Shown here piece after piece: positions 1-5,606 of a stretch of 5,606 nt of DNA (its first letter is position 1; the number at the start of each line of letters is the position of its first letter). The DNA comes from Myxococcales bacterium. Its GTDB lineage: Bacteria; Myxococcota_A; Polyangia; Palsa-1104. The notes below the pieces were generated by a model. That model did no database searches, was not told the DNA's origin, and saw nothing but the letters and a program-made list of their open reading frames with translations. Position numbers and translations under genes: made by a program. Location: positions 1 through 5,606 of the forward strand of contig JAHFDU010000275.1 of the NCBI GenBank assembly GCA_023248835.1, written 5' to 3'.

Positions 1-1146
1 CTCCAAAGCCGGTTGATCGCTGCATTGATGGTGGCCGCGGTCGCCGCTGGCAGTGGATTTCAGGTCGCCAATACCGCAAACCTAGCGGGTTACCGTGAAG
101 CGCTGATCGAAGAGGGCGTGGTTGTCAGTTTTGGTGACGTCCGCGTCCGCCCCCAAAGCGGCGCAATTTTTGAAGAGGGCGACGCGCTGGCTGCCGATCT
201 CGCGCACTTTCCCGGGGTGCGCGCGGCAGTAGCCAATTTGATTCTTCCTGGCGCGGTGTCTTTTCACGGAAAGACCTCGGGCACACCCGTTTTGGCAACC
301 GATCGCGCATCCGCCGCTCGACCTTTCCGACTCATCGAGGGTGCGCTACCAACGGCGGGCGATCGCGAGAGCATCGTACTCGGATCAGCGCTGGCGACGC
401 GCCTCGGCGCCAAGGTGGGGGACACAATCCGCTTCAACGTCCTTCTGACCACTGGTCTAACTGCGTTTCCTGAAGATGCGCTTGGCCGGTACAGTCTGGT
501 CGTTCGTGGTATCGCAGGCGGAGCGCTCGGGGCGCATGAGTCGGCGTTTTTGGATCGCGGTTTTCTCGCTGCTGAGATCGGCATGCCGCACGCAGCATCG
601 ATCATTCTGGTGTATGCAAGCGATCACAGTGTCGAAGCGGACCGAGCGCTTGCGCATCGAATCGCGATCGCTCATCCCGAGGTGCAGGCCCTCTCGTGGG
701 CGGAAGACGGCGCTTTCCTTGAAAGTGCGGTAGCGTCGGTGAGCGCCCTCAGCAAGATCTCGCACACCATGGTGGTGATGGCGGTTGCTATACCGGTGCT
801 CGCTCTTCTCTACGTCGGCATGCTTCATCAACGCAAAGAGGTCGCCGTGCTGAGCGCAATCGGCTTGTCGCAGTCCGACGTGTTTGGCATTTTTCTGGTG
901 CAGGCGTTGCTGCTGGCCGGCGCCGGCGGTCTCTTCGGTGCACTGTTAGGGATGGCCCTGGTTCACTACTTCCAGCTTCATCCCATCTTCGCGTTTCAAG
1001 GATTTGTGGTTCGTCCGCTGATTTCGCTCGAGTGTTTTCTGCGTCCGATGTCGGTCGTGCTCGGCGCCACCGTTCTGGCAGGTGTCTATCCGGCATGGCG
1101 TGCTTCGCGCGTCGATCCGGCGCGCGTGCTGCGGGAGGTAGAATGA
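1..1146 (+). CDS. ABC transporter permease, FtsX/MacB (LolC/LolE-like) type, 5' end missing
   Basis: Inner-membrane permease that pairs with the ATPase encoded next. This family uses ATP hydrolysis in the cytoplasm to move lipids, lipoproteins, peptides or drugs at the periplasmic face (mechanotransmission). The reading frame is open from base 1, and 381 residues are visible. A first membrane segment lies at about 4-20. A periplasmic core of about 230 residues follows (MacB_PCD-like, with the typical 'GD' turn around the LGAKVGDTI stretch). The C-terminal FtsX domain has membrane segments at about 256-276, 293-323 and 348-366. Family hallmarks are QRKEVAVLSAIGLS (277-290) after the second segment and the C-terminal PAWRASRVDPARVLREVE (364-381). 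A TTG at 13 could serve as a start, but it falls inside the first membrane helix, so the true start is probably upstream and the gene is cut by the window edge. The substrate cannot be told. With one permease seen, it could be a homodimer, or a partner or adaptor gene may lie to the left. Confidence 0.9.
   Translation, partial: LQSRLIAALMVAAVAAGSGFQVANTANLAGYREALIEEGVVVSFGDVRVRPQSGAIFEEGDALAADLAHFPGVRAAVANLILPGAVSFHGKTSGTPVLATDRASAARPFRLIEGALPTAGDRESIVLGSALATRLGAKVGDTIRFNVLLTTGLTAFPEDALGRYSLVVRGIAGGALGAHESAFLDRGFLAAEIGMPHAASIILVYASDHSVEADRALAHRIAIAHPEVQALSWAEDGAFLESAVASVSALSKISHTMVVMAVAIPVLALLYVGMLHQRKEVAVLSAIGLSQSDVFGIFLVQALLLAGAGGLFGALLGMALVHYFQLHPIFAFQGFVVRPLISLECFLRPMSVVLGATVLAGVYPAWRASRVDPARVLREVE
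1133..1138 (+). promoter_or_regulatory. Shine-Dalgarno site of the ABC ATPase gene
   Basis: GGGAGG lies inside the last codons of the permease, 4 bases before the ATG at 1143. It decides the ATPase start: the open frame reaches back to 1032, but those codons overlap the permease, do not resemble an ABC N-terminus and have no comparable ribosome site. It also fits coupled translation across the ATGA overlap. Confidence 0.7.
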
Positions 1147-1808
1147 CGCCATCCGACGCCGTGCTATCTGCAGAGGGCGTTACTCGGCGCTTCGGTGATT
1201 TCACCGCGGTCAATAAAGTGTCGCTGACGATAGGTGCTGGCGAAACCGTTGCTCTGCTCGGACGCAGCGGCGGTGGCAAAACCACATTGGTGCAGATGCT
1301 GGGGCTGCTCGACGGTCCCACTTCCGGTCGTATCTTTTGGGGCGGCGTTGATGCCTTGGCGCTTTCGTCCGCAGGCCGCGCCTGGTTACGGCTCGAACGG
1401 ATCGGCTTCGTTTTTCAGACACACAATCTTCTCGGCCACCTCACCGCACGCGAGAATGTGGCCCTTCCCCACTGGCGGATTGGCGGCCGGCGGCGTGCTG
1501 CACTCGACGCTGCCGATGCGCTGCTTGATCAATTGGGCCTGGCGCCAAAGGCGTCCTCACGAGCGGCATTGCTGTCGACCGGAGAATCACAGCGGGTGGC
1601 GATCGCCCGCGCACTTATCAACCGGCCGAGCCTGATCATCGCGGATGAACCTACGGGTAGTCTCGATTCTGCCTCGGCGCAGCTCGTGTTGGACACTCTG
1701 TTCGACTCACGATCGGCCGCTGCACTTTTGGTAGTAACGCACGATCCGATCGTCGCTGCGCGCGCGCAAAGACGTCTCACGCTTTCTGACGGAATACTGA
1801 CGGTCTAA
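1143..1808 (+). CDS. ABC transporter ATP-binding protein (LolD/MacB-type), partner of the upstream permease
   Basis: Cytoplasmic nucleotide-binding subunit of 221 residues, the usual size for the LolD/FtsE/DevA class. All ATPase motifs are present in order: Walker A GRSGGGKTT (40-48), Q-loop glutamine in VFQTHNLL (Q92), signature LSTGESQR (144-151), Walker B LIIADEP (164-170) with catalytic Glu169, D-loop SLD (173-175) and H-loop His200 in VVTHDP. The signature departs from the common LSGGQ: the second position Gly is Thr and the fifth is Glu. The essential Ser145 and Gly147 remain, so activity is expected. The ATG is embedded in the permease stop (ATGA, 4-base overlap), the mark of a co-translated pair. 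The family exports lipids, lipoproteins or hydrophobic compounds with an FtsX-type permease; the substrate is unknown. A gene symbol would be over-reading. Confidence 0.93.
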   Translation: MTPSDAVLSAEGVTRRFGDFTAVNKVSLTIGAGETVALLGRSGGGKTTLVQMLGLLDGPTSGRIFWGGVDALALSSAGRAWLRLERIGFVFQTHNLLGHLTARENVALPHWRIGGRRRAALDAADALLDQLGLAPKASSRAALLSTGESQRVAIARALINRPSLIIADEPTGSLDSASAQLVLDTLFDSRSAAALLVVTHDPIVAARAQRRLTLSDGILTV

Positions 1809-1830
1809 TCGTCTCCGTGCACCCTACAGC

Positions 1831-1857
1831 TGCCCTTCGACAAGTTCAGGGCGAACT
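1831..1857. repeat. REP-like palindromic element between convergent genes
   Basis: The stretch contains a perfect 5-bp inverted repeat, GCCCT (1832-1836) and AGGGC (1848-1852), around an 11-base loop. GTTC/GAAC (1844-1847 and 1853-1856) gives an overlapping alternative stem. The core CCCTTCGACAAGTTCAGGGC matches, from memory, a very common class of bacterial intergenic palindromes (consensus close to CCCTTCGACAAGCTCAGGGC) whose accidental translation gives the well-known 'VRPELVEG' peptide; the - strand here reads PVRPELVEG. It sits in the 61-base gap between the ATPase stop and the glycosyltransferase stop, the usual place for such repeats. It may shield or end transcripts from both sides, but no U-run follows, so it is not a classical intrinsic terminator. 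Confidence 0.65.
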
Positions 1858-1869
1858 GGGGTGAACCAA

Positions 1870-3348
1870 TTAATCAAAGCGGCGGAGCCGGGGCCAGAAC
1901 GCACGTAGCGACGATCGGAGATCGGTGCAGAGCCAGATGGTTCGAGGAAAGTCGTAACGGTTGTCGAGGCCTGAAGGGCTGACAATCTTGCCGACCGCTG
2001 TACGTCGACCGCACAAAGCGTCGAGCAGTGGCTCTGGGTATCCGGCGGCGATGAGCTCATTGGGATCGTAGGTCGGAAGCCGAAGATAGAAGCTATTGGC
2101 GCCGCTCCACGGTGGCAGAAGAGGCGGTCCGTACAGTTCGATAGCCGCCGCGGTGCCATAGCTATCGGTGAGCACCGGCAGCGGGCGACCAACACTACTT
2201 TGGGCGCGCCTCACCTCTGCCGCTACCGCTCGCCAGTCGGCGAATTGCACCACTTCAGAGTTGATACGATCGACGCGCAAGTGGAGAAGCGTTGGGAGGG
2301 GCAACACCGGCACCGTCAACAGGAATGCGACAGCGCCGCTGGCGAACCATCCTGCAGTCAGCGCAACCCGCGTCGCTTTTGACCGCCGCTCGAGCCAAGC
2401 GGCCACAGAACGCGCACCAATCGCGATCAATGGCAGGTAGGCCGGCATCACATAATGCGGCTTGCCGGGCACCACTACGACTATTGCGAGTGTGAACAGG
2501 AACAGAATTCCGAAGACACGCTCGACACCTTGCAACCGCAAGGCCGTAGCCAGCCCGATGACGGTCACGACAAATGAAAACGGGTGCATGATCATCGGCT
2601 GTACTGCAAGCACTTCGAGTCGCGAGAAGCGCAGCACGATCGATGCGTGACTGCCGACAGCGAACCTTAGTGCGGGCAGGGCATGAGTGGCCTGCCACAA
2701 CAAATTGGGGAGCACCACGACGACTGCGACACCGAGCGCTAGCCAGGGCCCCGATCGCCGTAGCTGCTCTCTTTCGCTGCTGGCGCAAAGGCCGATGGCC
2801 AAACCGGCGCCACAGAGCACCGCGGTGTACTTGGCCAAAAGTCCGAGCCCGAGTGCGCCGCCTGCCAGGAGCCACGAAGGTGCGCGATGCGAACGCATTG
2901 CAGCTGCGGTCAAATCGCAGGCTGCAATCCAGCACAGCGCATCGAGCGTTCCGGTGGTGTAAACGCCGCTCTGGAAGAGCAAGGCGGGCGCAATCAGCGC
3001 AGATGCGGCGGCCACTCTCTGTGCGTTGCGATTACCACCGAGGCGCCGCGTCAGACGCGCCGTCCACCACACCGTCGCTGTGCCAGCAAGTGCAGCGACC
3101 ACCCGCTGCCCAGTGAGAGAAGCCGCTACAGATTGGTTTGGAAGATGGCCTAGCAGCCACGACAGCGCCGGCGCCAGCGGCGCATGATCGGGCGATCCCC
3201 ATCCAAGATGGCGTCCGCAAACAAGTAGGTAGATTTCGTCGCGGTGAAAATCGTAAAGACCGATGGTGAAAAGGTGCAGAAGTAGTTTGCCGAAGACGAT
3301 CGCCAGAGCCCATGGACAGCGTTGCGGCGCGTCGGGAATTGAACTCAT
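1870..3348 (-). CDS. Family 39 glycosyltransferase (PMT_2/ArnT-like), multi-pass membrane protein
   Basis: A 492-residue GT-C-fold enzyme predicted to move a sugar from a polyprenyl-phosphate donor onto an acceptor at the periplasmic side of the inner membrane. Residues 35-38 (HRDE) form the first-loop acidic motif, with Asp37 the likely catalytic base. They are followed by HLGWGSPDHAPLAP (47-60), characteristic of this PMT_2 subgroup. Other family marks are TGTLDAL (132-138), GLGLLAKYT (167-175), PNLLWQ (214-219) and GKPHYVMPAYLP (295-306). About nine or ten hydrophobic segments fill residues 13-360. A soluble, probably periplasmic C-terminal domain of about 125 residues contains the conserved SYGTAAAIELYG and SGANSFYLRLP stretches. 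The ATG at 3348 starts just before the first membrane helix; 'AAGG' 5 bases upstream is a weak ribosome site. The open frame continues to 3615, but that part is hydrophilic and antisense to the next gene. Donor and acceptor cannot be deduced. A TATACT (3368-3363) just upstream might be a -10 box, giving a very short leader. Confidence 0.9.
   Translation of the reverse strand: MSSIPDAPQRCPWALAIVFGKLLLHLFTIGLYDFHRDEIYLLVCGRHLGWGSPDHAPLAPALSWLLGHLPNQSVAASLTGQRVVAALAGTATVWWTARLTRRLGGNRNAQRVAAASALIAPALLFQSGVYTTGTLDALCWIAACDLTAAAMRSHRAPSWLLAGGALGLGLLAKYTAVLCGAGLAIGLCASSEREQLRRSGPWLALGVAVVVVLPNLLWQATHALPALRFAVGSHASIVLRFSRLEVLAVQPMIMHPFSFVVTVIGLATALRLQGVERVFGILFLFTLAIVVVVPGKPHYVMPAYLPLIAIGARSVAAWLERRSKATRVALTAGWFASGAVAFLLTVPVLPLPTLLHLRVDRINSEVVQFADWRAVAAEVRRAQSSVGRPLPVLTDSYGTAAAIELYGPPLLPPWSGANSFYLRLPTYDPNELIAAGYPEPLLDALCGRRTAVGKIVSPSGLDNRYDFPRTIWLCTDLRSSLRAFWPRLRRFD
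3334..3338 (+). promoter_or_regulatory. Weak ribosome binding site favouring the start at 3347
   Basis: GGGAA ends 8 bases before the ATG at 3347. The competing in-frame ATGs at 3356 and 3377 have no recognisable Shine-Dalgarno sequence upstream, so this weak match is the main reason for choosing 3347. It lies inside the first codons of the opposite-strand glycosyltransferase gene. Confidence 0.35.
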
Positions 3349-4660
3349 GGCCTTGATGCGCCAGTATACGCTGACGATGGCGCTACTTGGACGACGAGGG
3401 TTGCCAACGTTCCTATTTGCCCTGGTCAGTTTGTTCAGCGCTGTCTTTCCGTGGGTCGGGTTTCTTGGCGTGGTCGCCATCCTGCTGGCGATTCGGGATC
3501 TAAACCCAGCGAGTGGTTTGCCACCCTCTCGACTCACCTTTGCCGCCATCGCCTTGGGATGCCTTGCCACCATCGGCGGGTTTGGCTGGGCGATCGTTCT
3601 GCAGGAACCGAGCAAGCCGATCGCCCATGGCGGATGCCCTCGCGTCTACGTCTTTGACGGTTCGCAGTACCGTCTCGATGCCGATTTGATCGCCGCCGCC
3701 CTCTATCCATGGGCAGAGCAGCGCGACGTCGTGCGCCTCGACCACATTCGCTCCGTCGACGGCGCGTATCGGTTGCGCATTCAAAACGATCGCGAGGAAA
3801 CCGATCACCTCGACAGCGTGTCGCTGCTGGTCGTCGACCACGAGGAAAACACCCAGGTACTTCCCACCACCAAGGGCGAATTGATGGCAGTCAGAGATGC
3901 ACAGCGACCAATTCGCGTCATCGATGACAAGAATGGTGAACGGCAGAGGTGGACGCTCGACTTCGCTCGTCCTGCGACGAGTGAGCGAGCGCTGCTGATT
4001 TTGCGCGGTCACAGCACCGACTTTGCCGAGGATGCGCTTTTTCGCTACATGGCGACGATGGGCCAGGGCATTGGTCCGCTGATGGCGCACGCAGTTGCCA
4101 AAGCGGACTGTACCTGCAGTCGGGAAGTTCTCGCCGAAGAGGCGGAGCTGCTCGGCCTGCCGCTGGTGGTCACCGTCTCGACAGGGACAGGCTGGGTTCC
4201 GGTCGAAGCCATTTTACCGATCGGCCCAGCGGTGGCGCGTAGCATCGTGGTTCCAATCGACCTGCCGGCAAATACCGACCAGGTCTCGATTCGACTTGAG
4301 GCCACACCGCGATTCTGGCAGATCGATAAATTCGAACTCGCGCCCGCGCAAAAGAGTTCGCTCTCTGCGCAGTTGCTCAAGCCACGCTCGGCTACCCTGG
4401 TAGCGACGGAGAAAAGCGAGAGCGTTATCGACCAAATCACTCAGAGCGATCATCGCCGTGTGAAACTGCAAAGCACCGAACACGTCGATGTCCTCTTTGA
4501 CGCACCACCAACGACAAGCGGAGCGCGCAGCGTGTTCGTCGCGCTGCGTGGCTACTATCAGGTGCCGATCGGCGGAAAGCGGCTCGTGAATGTCGCTGCT
4601 GTACTGGCCCATCGCTGGGGAATTACTTCGCTACCACGATTTTCCGCCGGATTGCCTTAA
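3347..4660 (+). CDS. Uncharacterised membrane-anchored protein with a large predicted periplasmic domain (CPxVYxFDG type)
   Basis: No function can be assigned. Of 437 residues, the first 85 hold a hydrophobic hairpin (about 21-49) and a third segment (63-85), an arrangement like small DUF4190-type membrane modules. Positive charges (R16, R17 and R50, R62) put the N-terminus inside and residues 86-437 in the periplasm. That part opens with CPRVYVFDGSQYRLDAD (97-113) and continues through R126-D127, DGAYRLRI (138-145) and SLLVVDH (159-165). Further on are CTCS (255-258), FWQIDKFEL (323-331) and RGYYQVP (401-407). I recall the same series of motifs (CP.VY..DG..Y, VVDH, FW.ID, GYY) in conserved hypothetical secreted proteins of several phyla; this is recollection, not a search. 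Cys97 could pair with Cys255 or Cys257. Starts at 3347, 3356 or 3377 are all possible. At 3347 it overlaps the divergent glycosyltransferase start by 2 bases, so its promoter must lie inside that gene. Confidence 0.82.
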   Translation: MALMRQYTLTMALLGRRGLPTFLFALVSLFSAVFPWVGFLGVVAILLAIRDLNPASGLPPSRLTFAAIALGCLATIGGFGWAIVLQEPSKPIAHGGCPRVYVFDGSQYRLDADLIAAALYPWAEQRDVVRLDHIRSVDGAYRLRIQNDREETDHLDSVSLLVVDHEENTQVLPTTKGELMAVRDAQRPIRVIDDKNGERQRWTLDFARPATSERALLILRGHSTDFAEDALFRYMATMGQGIGPLMAHAVAKADCTCSREVLAEEAELLGLPLVVTVSTGTGWVPVEAILPIGPAVARSIVVPIDLPANTDQVSIRLEATPRFWQIDKFELAPAQKSSLSAQLLKPRSATLVATEKSESVIDQITQSDHRRVKLQSTEHVDVLFDAPPTTSGARSVFVALRGYYQVPIGGKRLVNVAAVLAHRWGITSLPRFSAGLP

Positions 4661-4668
4661 TTGCCTTA
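4651..4668. repeat. Perfect 9-base tandem duplication covering two convergent stop codons
   Basis: ATTGCCTTA occurs twice back to back (4651-4659 and 4660-4668). The + strand TAA (4658-4660) spans the junction of the copies, and the - strand TAA (4668-4666) is the end of the second copy. The first copy supplies another in-frame TAA (4659-4657) for the - strand gene. A single copy would still end the + gene with TAG, so the duplication is neutral for both proteins. It probably arose by replication slippage. Confidence 0.85.
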
Positions 4669-5541
4669 GCGCCCAAAATAAGTTCGGGCTCGCTTCTGCC
4701 AGACTTGGAAAGGATAGCGCACCTGATCGACCCAGCCACTTGAGACAACCGATCCATCATACAGTCCGACCTCCTCTGCTTTTTGGTGATCGGTGGGCAT
4801 CCGGAAGGTGCCGAACAGATGGTCCCAGAGCGAGAAGAAGCTCGCATAATTGCTCTCGCCGCCGGCGCGTGCAGACGAATGGTGCCACCGATGAAATTCT
4901 GCGGTGGCGATCACGTGATTGAGCACGCCATGGCGTAGGCGCACGTTCGAATGCTGCAGCATCAGATGGACGATTGCGAATGAATCGAATAGCGCCAGCA
5001 CAGTCGTGGGTGCGCCGAGAATTGCGAGCGGAAACAGCGAGAAGAGAAGAGTGCTCGCGGTGTCCAGTGGATGCATCCGTGAAGCGTTGAGCCAGTAAAG
5101 TCTCAGCGACGAATGGTGCGGCGCATGCATCGGCCACAGTAAGCTCGTACGATGGGTGAGCGCGTGGGTGAGGTAGCTGCCACCGTCGGAGATGAACATC
5201 GCCAGACCGAGCTGGACAACAATGGGTAGTTGCGCTGGCCAGAGTCCGAGAGAAGGCGTGACCGTGAACACCAAGACGCGTAGAACCGCGGTGATGACAA
5301 TGCCAGAGCACAACGTGTGCAAAGCGTCGGTGCGGATGTCTTGGCGCGCGACATTCCACGACGGATGCTCAGGCATCCATCTTTCCAGTGGCGCAATCAC
5401 TAGCACCACAACGATCTGAAGCACCACCAATGCGACTGGAGCGGCGACGCCGTGCTGGATGGCGAACTGTACCGCGATCATTCCGCTCGCCACCAGCACC
5501 GGCCAGAGCAGCCAAGACAGTACCTGTTTAAGAGTTTCCAT
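4666..5541 (-). CDS. Sterol desaturase / fatty acid hydroxylase family protein (membrane di-iron enzyme)
   Basis: Integral membrane oxygenase of 291 residues, a usual length for bacterial members. The family uses a di-iron centre held by histidine boxes and O2 to hydroxylate or desaturate lipids such as sterols, fatty acids, carotenoids or ether lipids. All boxes are present: HALTH (126-130, HX3H), HAPHH (139-143, HX2HH) followed by the family's N..R.HP (152-158), and HRWHH (217-221, HX2HH). The C-terminal NYASFFSLWDHLFGTF (231-246) is also typical. Hydrophobic segments lie at about 8-28, 34-52, 76-95, 104-118 and 163-192. The first box has Ala where HRxxH is commoner. The ATG at 5541 comes just before the first helix. 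No Shine-Dalgarno is seen, and the open frame reaches a TTG at 5604, so a longer protein is not excluded. It converges on the preceding + gene with 5 bases between stops. The substrate is unknown. Confidence 0.92.
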   Translation of the reverse strand: METLKQVLSWLLWPVLVASGMIAVQFAIQHGVAAPVALVVLQIVVVLVIAPLERWMPEHPSWNVARQDIRTDALHTLCSGIVITAVLRVLVFTVTPSLGLWPAQLPIVVQLGLAMFISDGGSYLTHALTHRTSLLWPMHAPHHSSLRLYWLNASRMHPLDTASTLLFSLFPLAILGAPTTVLALFDSFAIVHLMLQHSNVRLRHGVLNHVIATAEFHRWHHSSARAGGESNYASFFSLWDHLFGTFRMPTDHQKAEEVGLYDGSVVSSGWVDQVRYPFQVWQKRARTYFGR

Positions 5542-5570
5542 GGGACGAATACGCTGCGTGCCGCTCTTCA

Positions 5571-5598
5571 AGTGTAGGAGAAACTGCCAGCCCTGCAA
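5571..5598 (-). promoter_or_regulatory. Possible weak promoter for the hydroxylase gene
   Basis: On the - strand, TTGCAG (5598-5593) and TACACT (5576-5571) are 16 bases apart, loosely matching -35 and -10 boxes (3 of 6 and 4 of 6). They would give a leader of about 20-25 bases before the ATG at 5541. Such matches are common by chance. The rest of 5542-5606 shows no other recognisable signal. Confidence 0.2.
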
Positions 5599-5606
5599 AT
5601 GCAAGT

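Noticed and set aside
1032..1142. In-frame extension of the ATPase upstream of 1143
   Set aside because: It overlaps the permease, is rich in Arg with no ABC character, and the ATG at 1143 has a good ribosome site and family-like N-terminus.
788..1321. 177-codon - strand frame across the permease-ATPase junction
   Set aside because: It is antisense to two well-supported coding regions and has low-complexity Arg/Pro/Ser composition.
359..1606. Three GCGATCGC octamers suggesting cyanobacterial HIP1
   Set aside because: Most CGATCG copies here are not extended to the octamer, and nothing else points to a cyanobacterium; the hexamer is the enriched word.
2255..2935. 226-codon - strand frame overlapping the glycosyltransferase
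   Set aside because: It is an Arg/Ala/Cys-rich out-of-frame shadow of a gene with clear family motifs.
3349..3615. In-frame 89-codon N-terminal extension of the glycosyltransferase
   Set aside because: It is hydrophilic and unlike the family N-terminus, which begins just before the first membrane helix. It is also fully antisense to the start of the uncharacterised membrane protein gene.
3500..4090. 196-codon open frame on the - strand inside the uncharacterised membrane protein gene
   Set aside because: The + strand frame has coherent membrane segments and conserved-looking motifs. The antisense product has none, and long shadow frames are expected in GC-rich DNA.
4669..4693. Imperfect hairpin GCGCCC...GGGCTCGC as a terminator for the + strand gene
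   Set aside because: The stem has a 2-base bulge and an 11-base loop, with no U-tract after it, and it lies in the hydroxylase coding sequence.
4757..5359. 200-codon - strand frame within the hydroxylase gene
   Set aside because: It is a frame-shifted shadow. All histidine boxes are in the other frame, which is uninterrupted, so there is no sign of a frameshift.
5572..5590. GTGTAGGAG resembling the head of GTAG-type REP elements of Xanthomonadales and Pseudomonas
   Set aside because: Only about nine bases match, and no palindromic stem follows.
5542..5604. Extension of the hydroxylase to a TTG at 5604
   Set aside because: It adds 21 polar, non-family residues before a natural membrane-helix start. 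It is kept only as a minor alternative because the ATG at 5541 lacks a ribosome site.

Overview
The window is GC-rich (roughly 60% by eye), densely coded DNA from what looks like a Gram-negative, probably proteobacterial, chromosome. The clues are a LolCDE/MacB-type transporter, an inner-membrane lipid-linked sugar transferase, a periplasm-facing membrane-anchored protein and a REP-like palindrome. A gammaproteobacterial (Xanthomonadales-like) source is possible, but I cannot fix the taxon from sequence alone. I see no tRNA, rRNA, CRISPR array, transposase or phage gene.

Layout. (1) Positions 1-1808, + strand: the 3' part of an FtsX/MacB-type ABC permease, running off the left edge, and its ATPase. 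They are translationally coupled through a 4-base ATGA overlap. (2) 1809-1869: a short convergent gap holding a REP-like palindrome of the widespread class whose spurious translation reads '...RPELVEG'. (3) 1870-3348, - strand: a multi-pass family 39 (PMT_2/ArnT-like) glycosyltransferase. (4) 3347-4660, + strand: an uncharacterised protein with three N-terminal membrane segments and a large, probably periplasmic, beta-rich domain carrying a CPxVYxFDGxxYxxD signature. Its best start overlaps the glycosyltransferase start codon, so the two genes are head to head with no intergenic space. (5) 4666-5541, - strand: a sterol desaturase/fatty-acid hydroxylase family membrane di-iron enzyme with all three histidine boxes. 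It converges on gene 4 with only 5 bases between the stop codons, and a perfect 9-base tandem duplication covers that junction. (6) 5542-5606: the upstream region of the hydroxylase, with at most a weak promoter candidate.

How the genes might work together: only the transporter pair is clearly one unit. The glycosyltransferase, the membrane-anchored protein and the hydroxylase are all envelope or membrane-lipid proteins. Their alternating strands and tiny gaps argue against one operon, so a joint pathway is a guess. No clear new defence or mobile system is visible. The items most worth a second look are the uncharacterised membrane protein, its zero-gap divergent arrangement with the glycosyltransferase, and a marked excess of the palindrome CGATCG that stops short of the hydroxylase gene.
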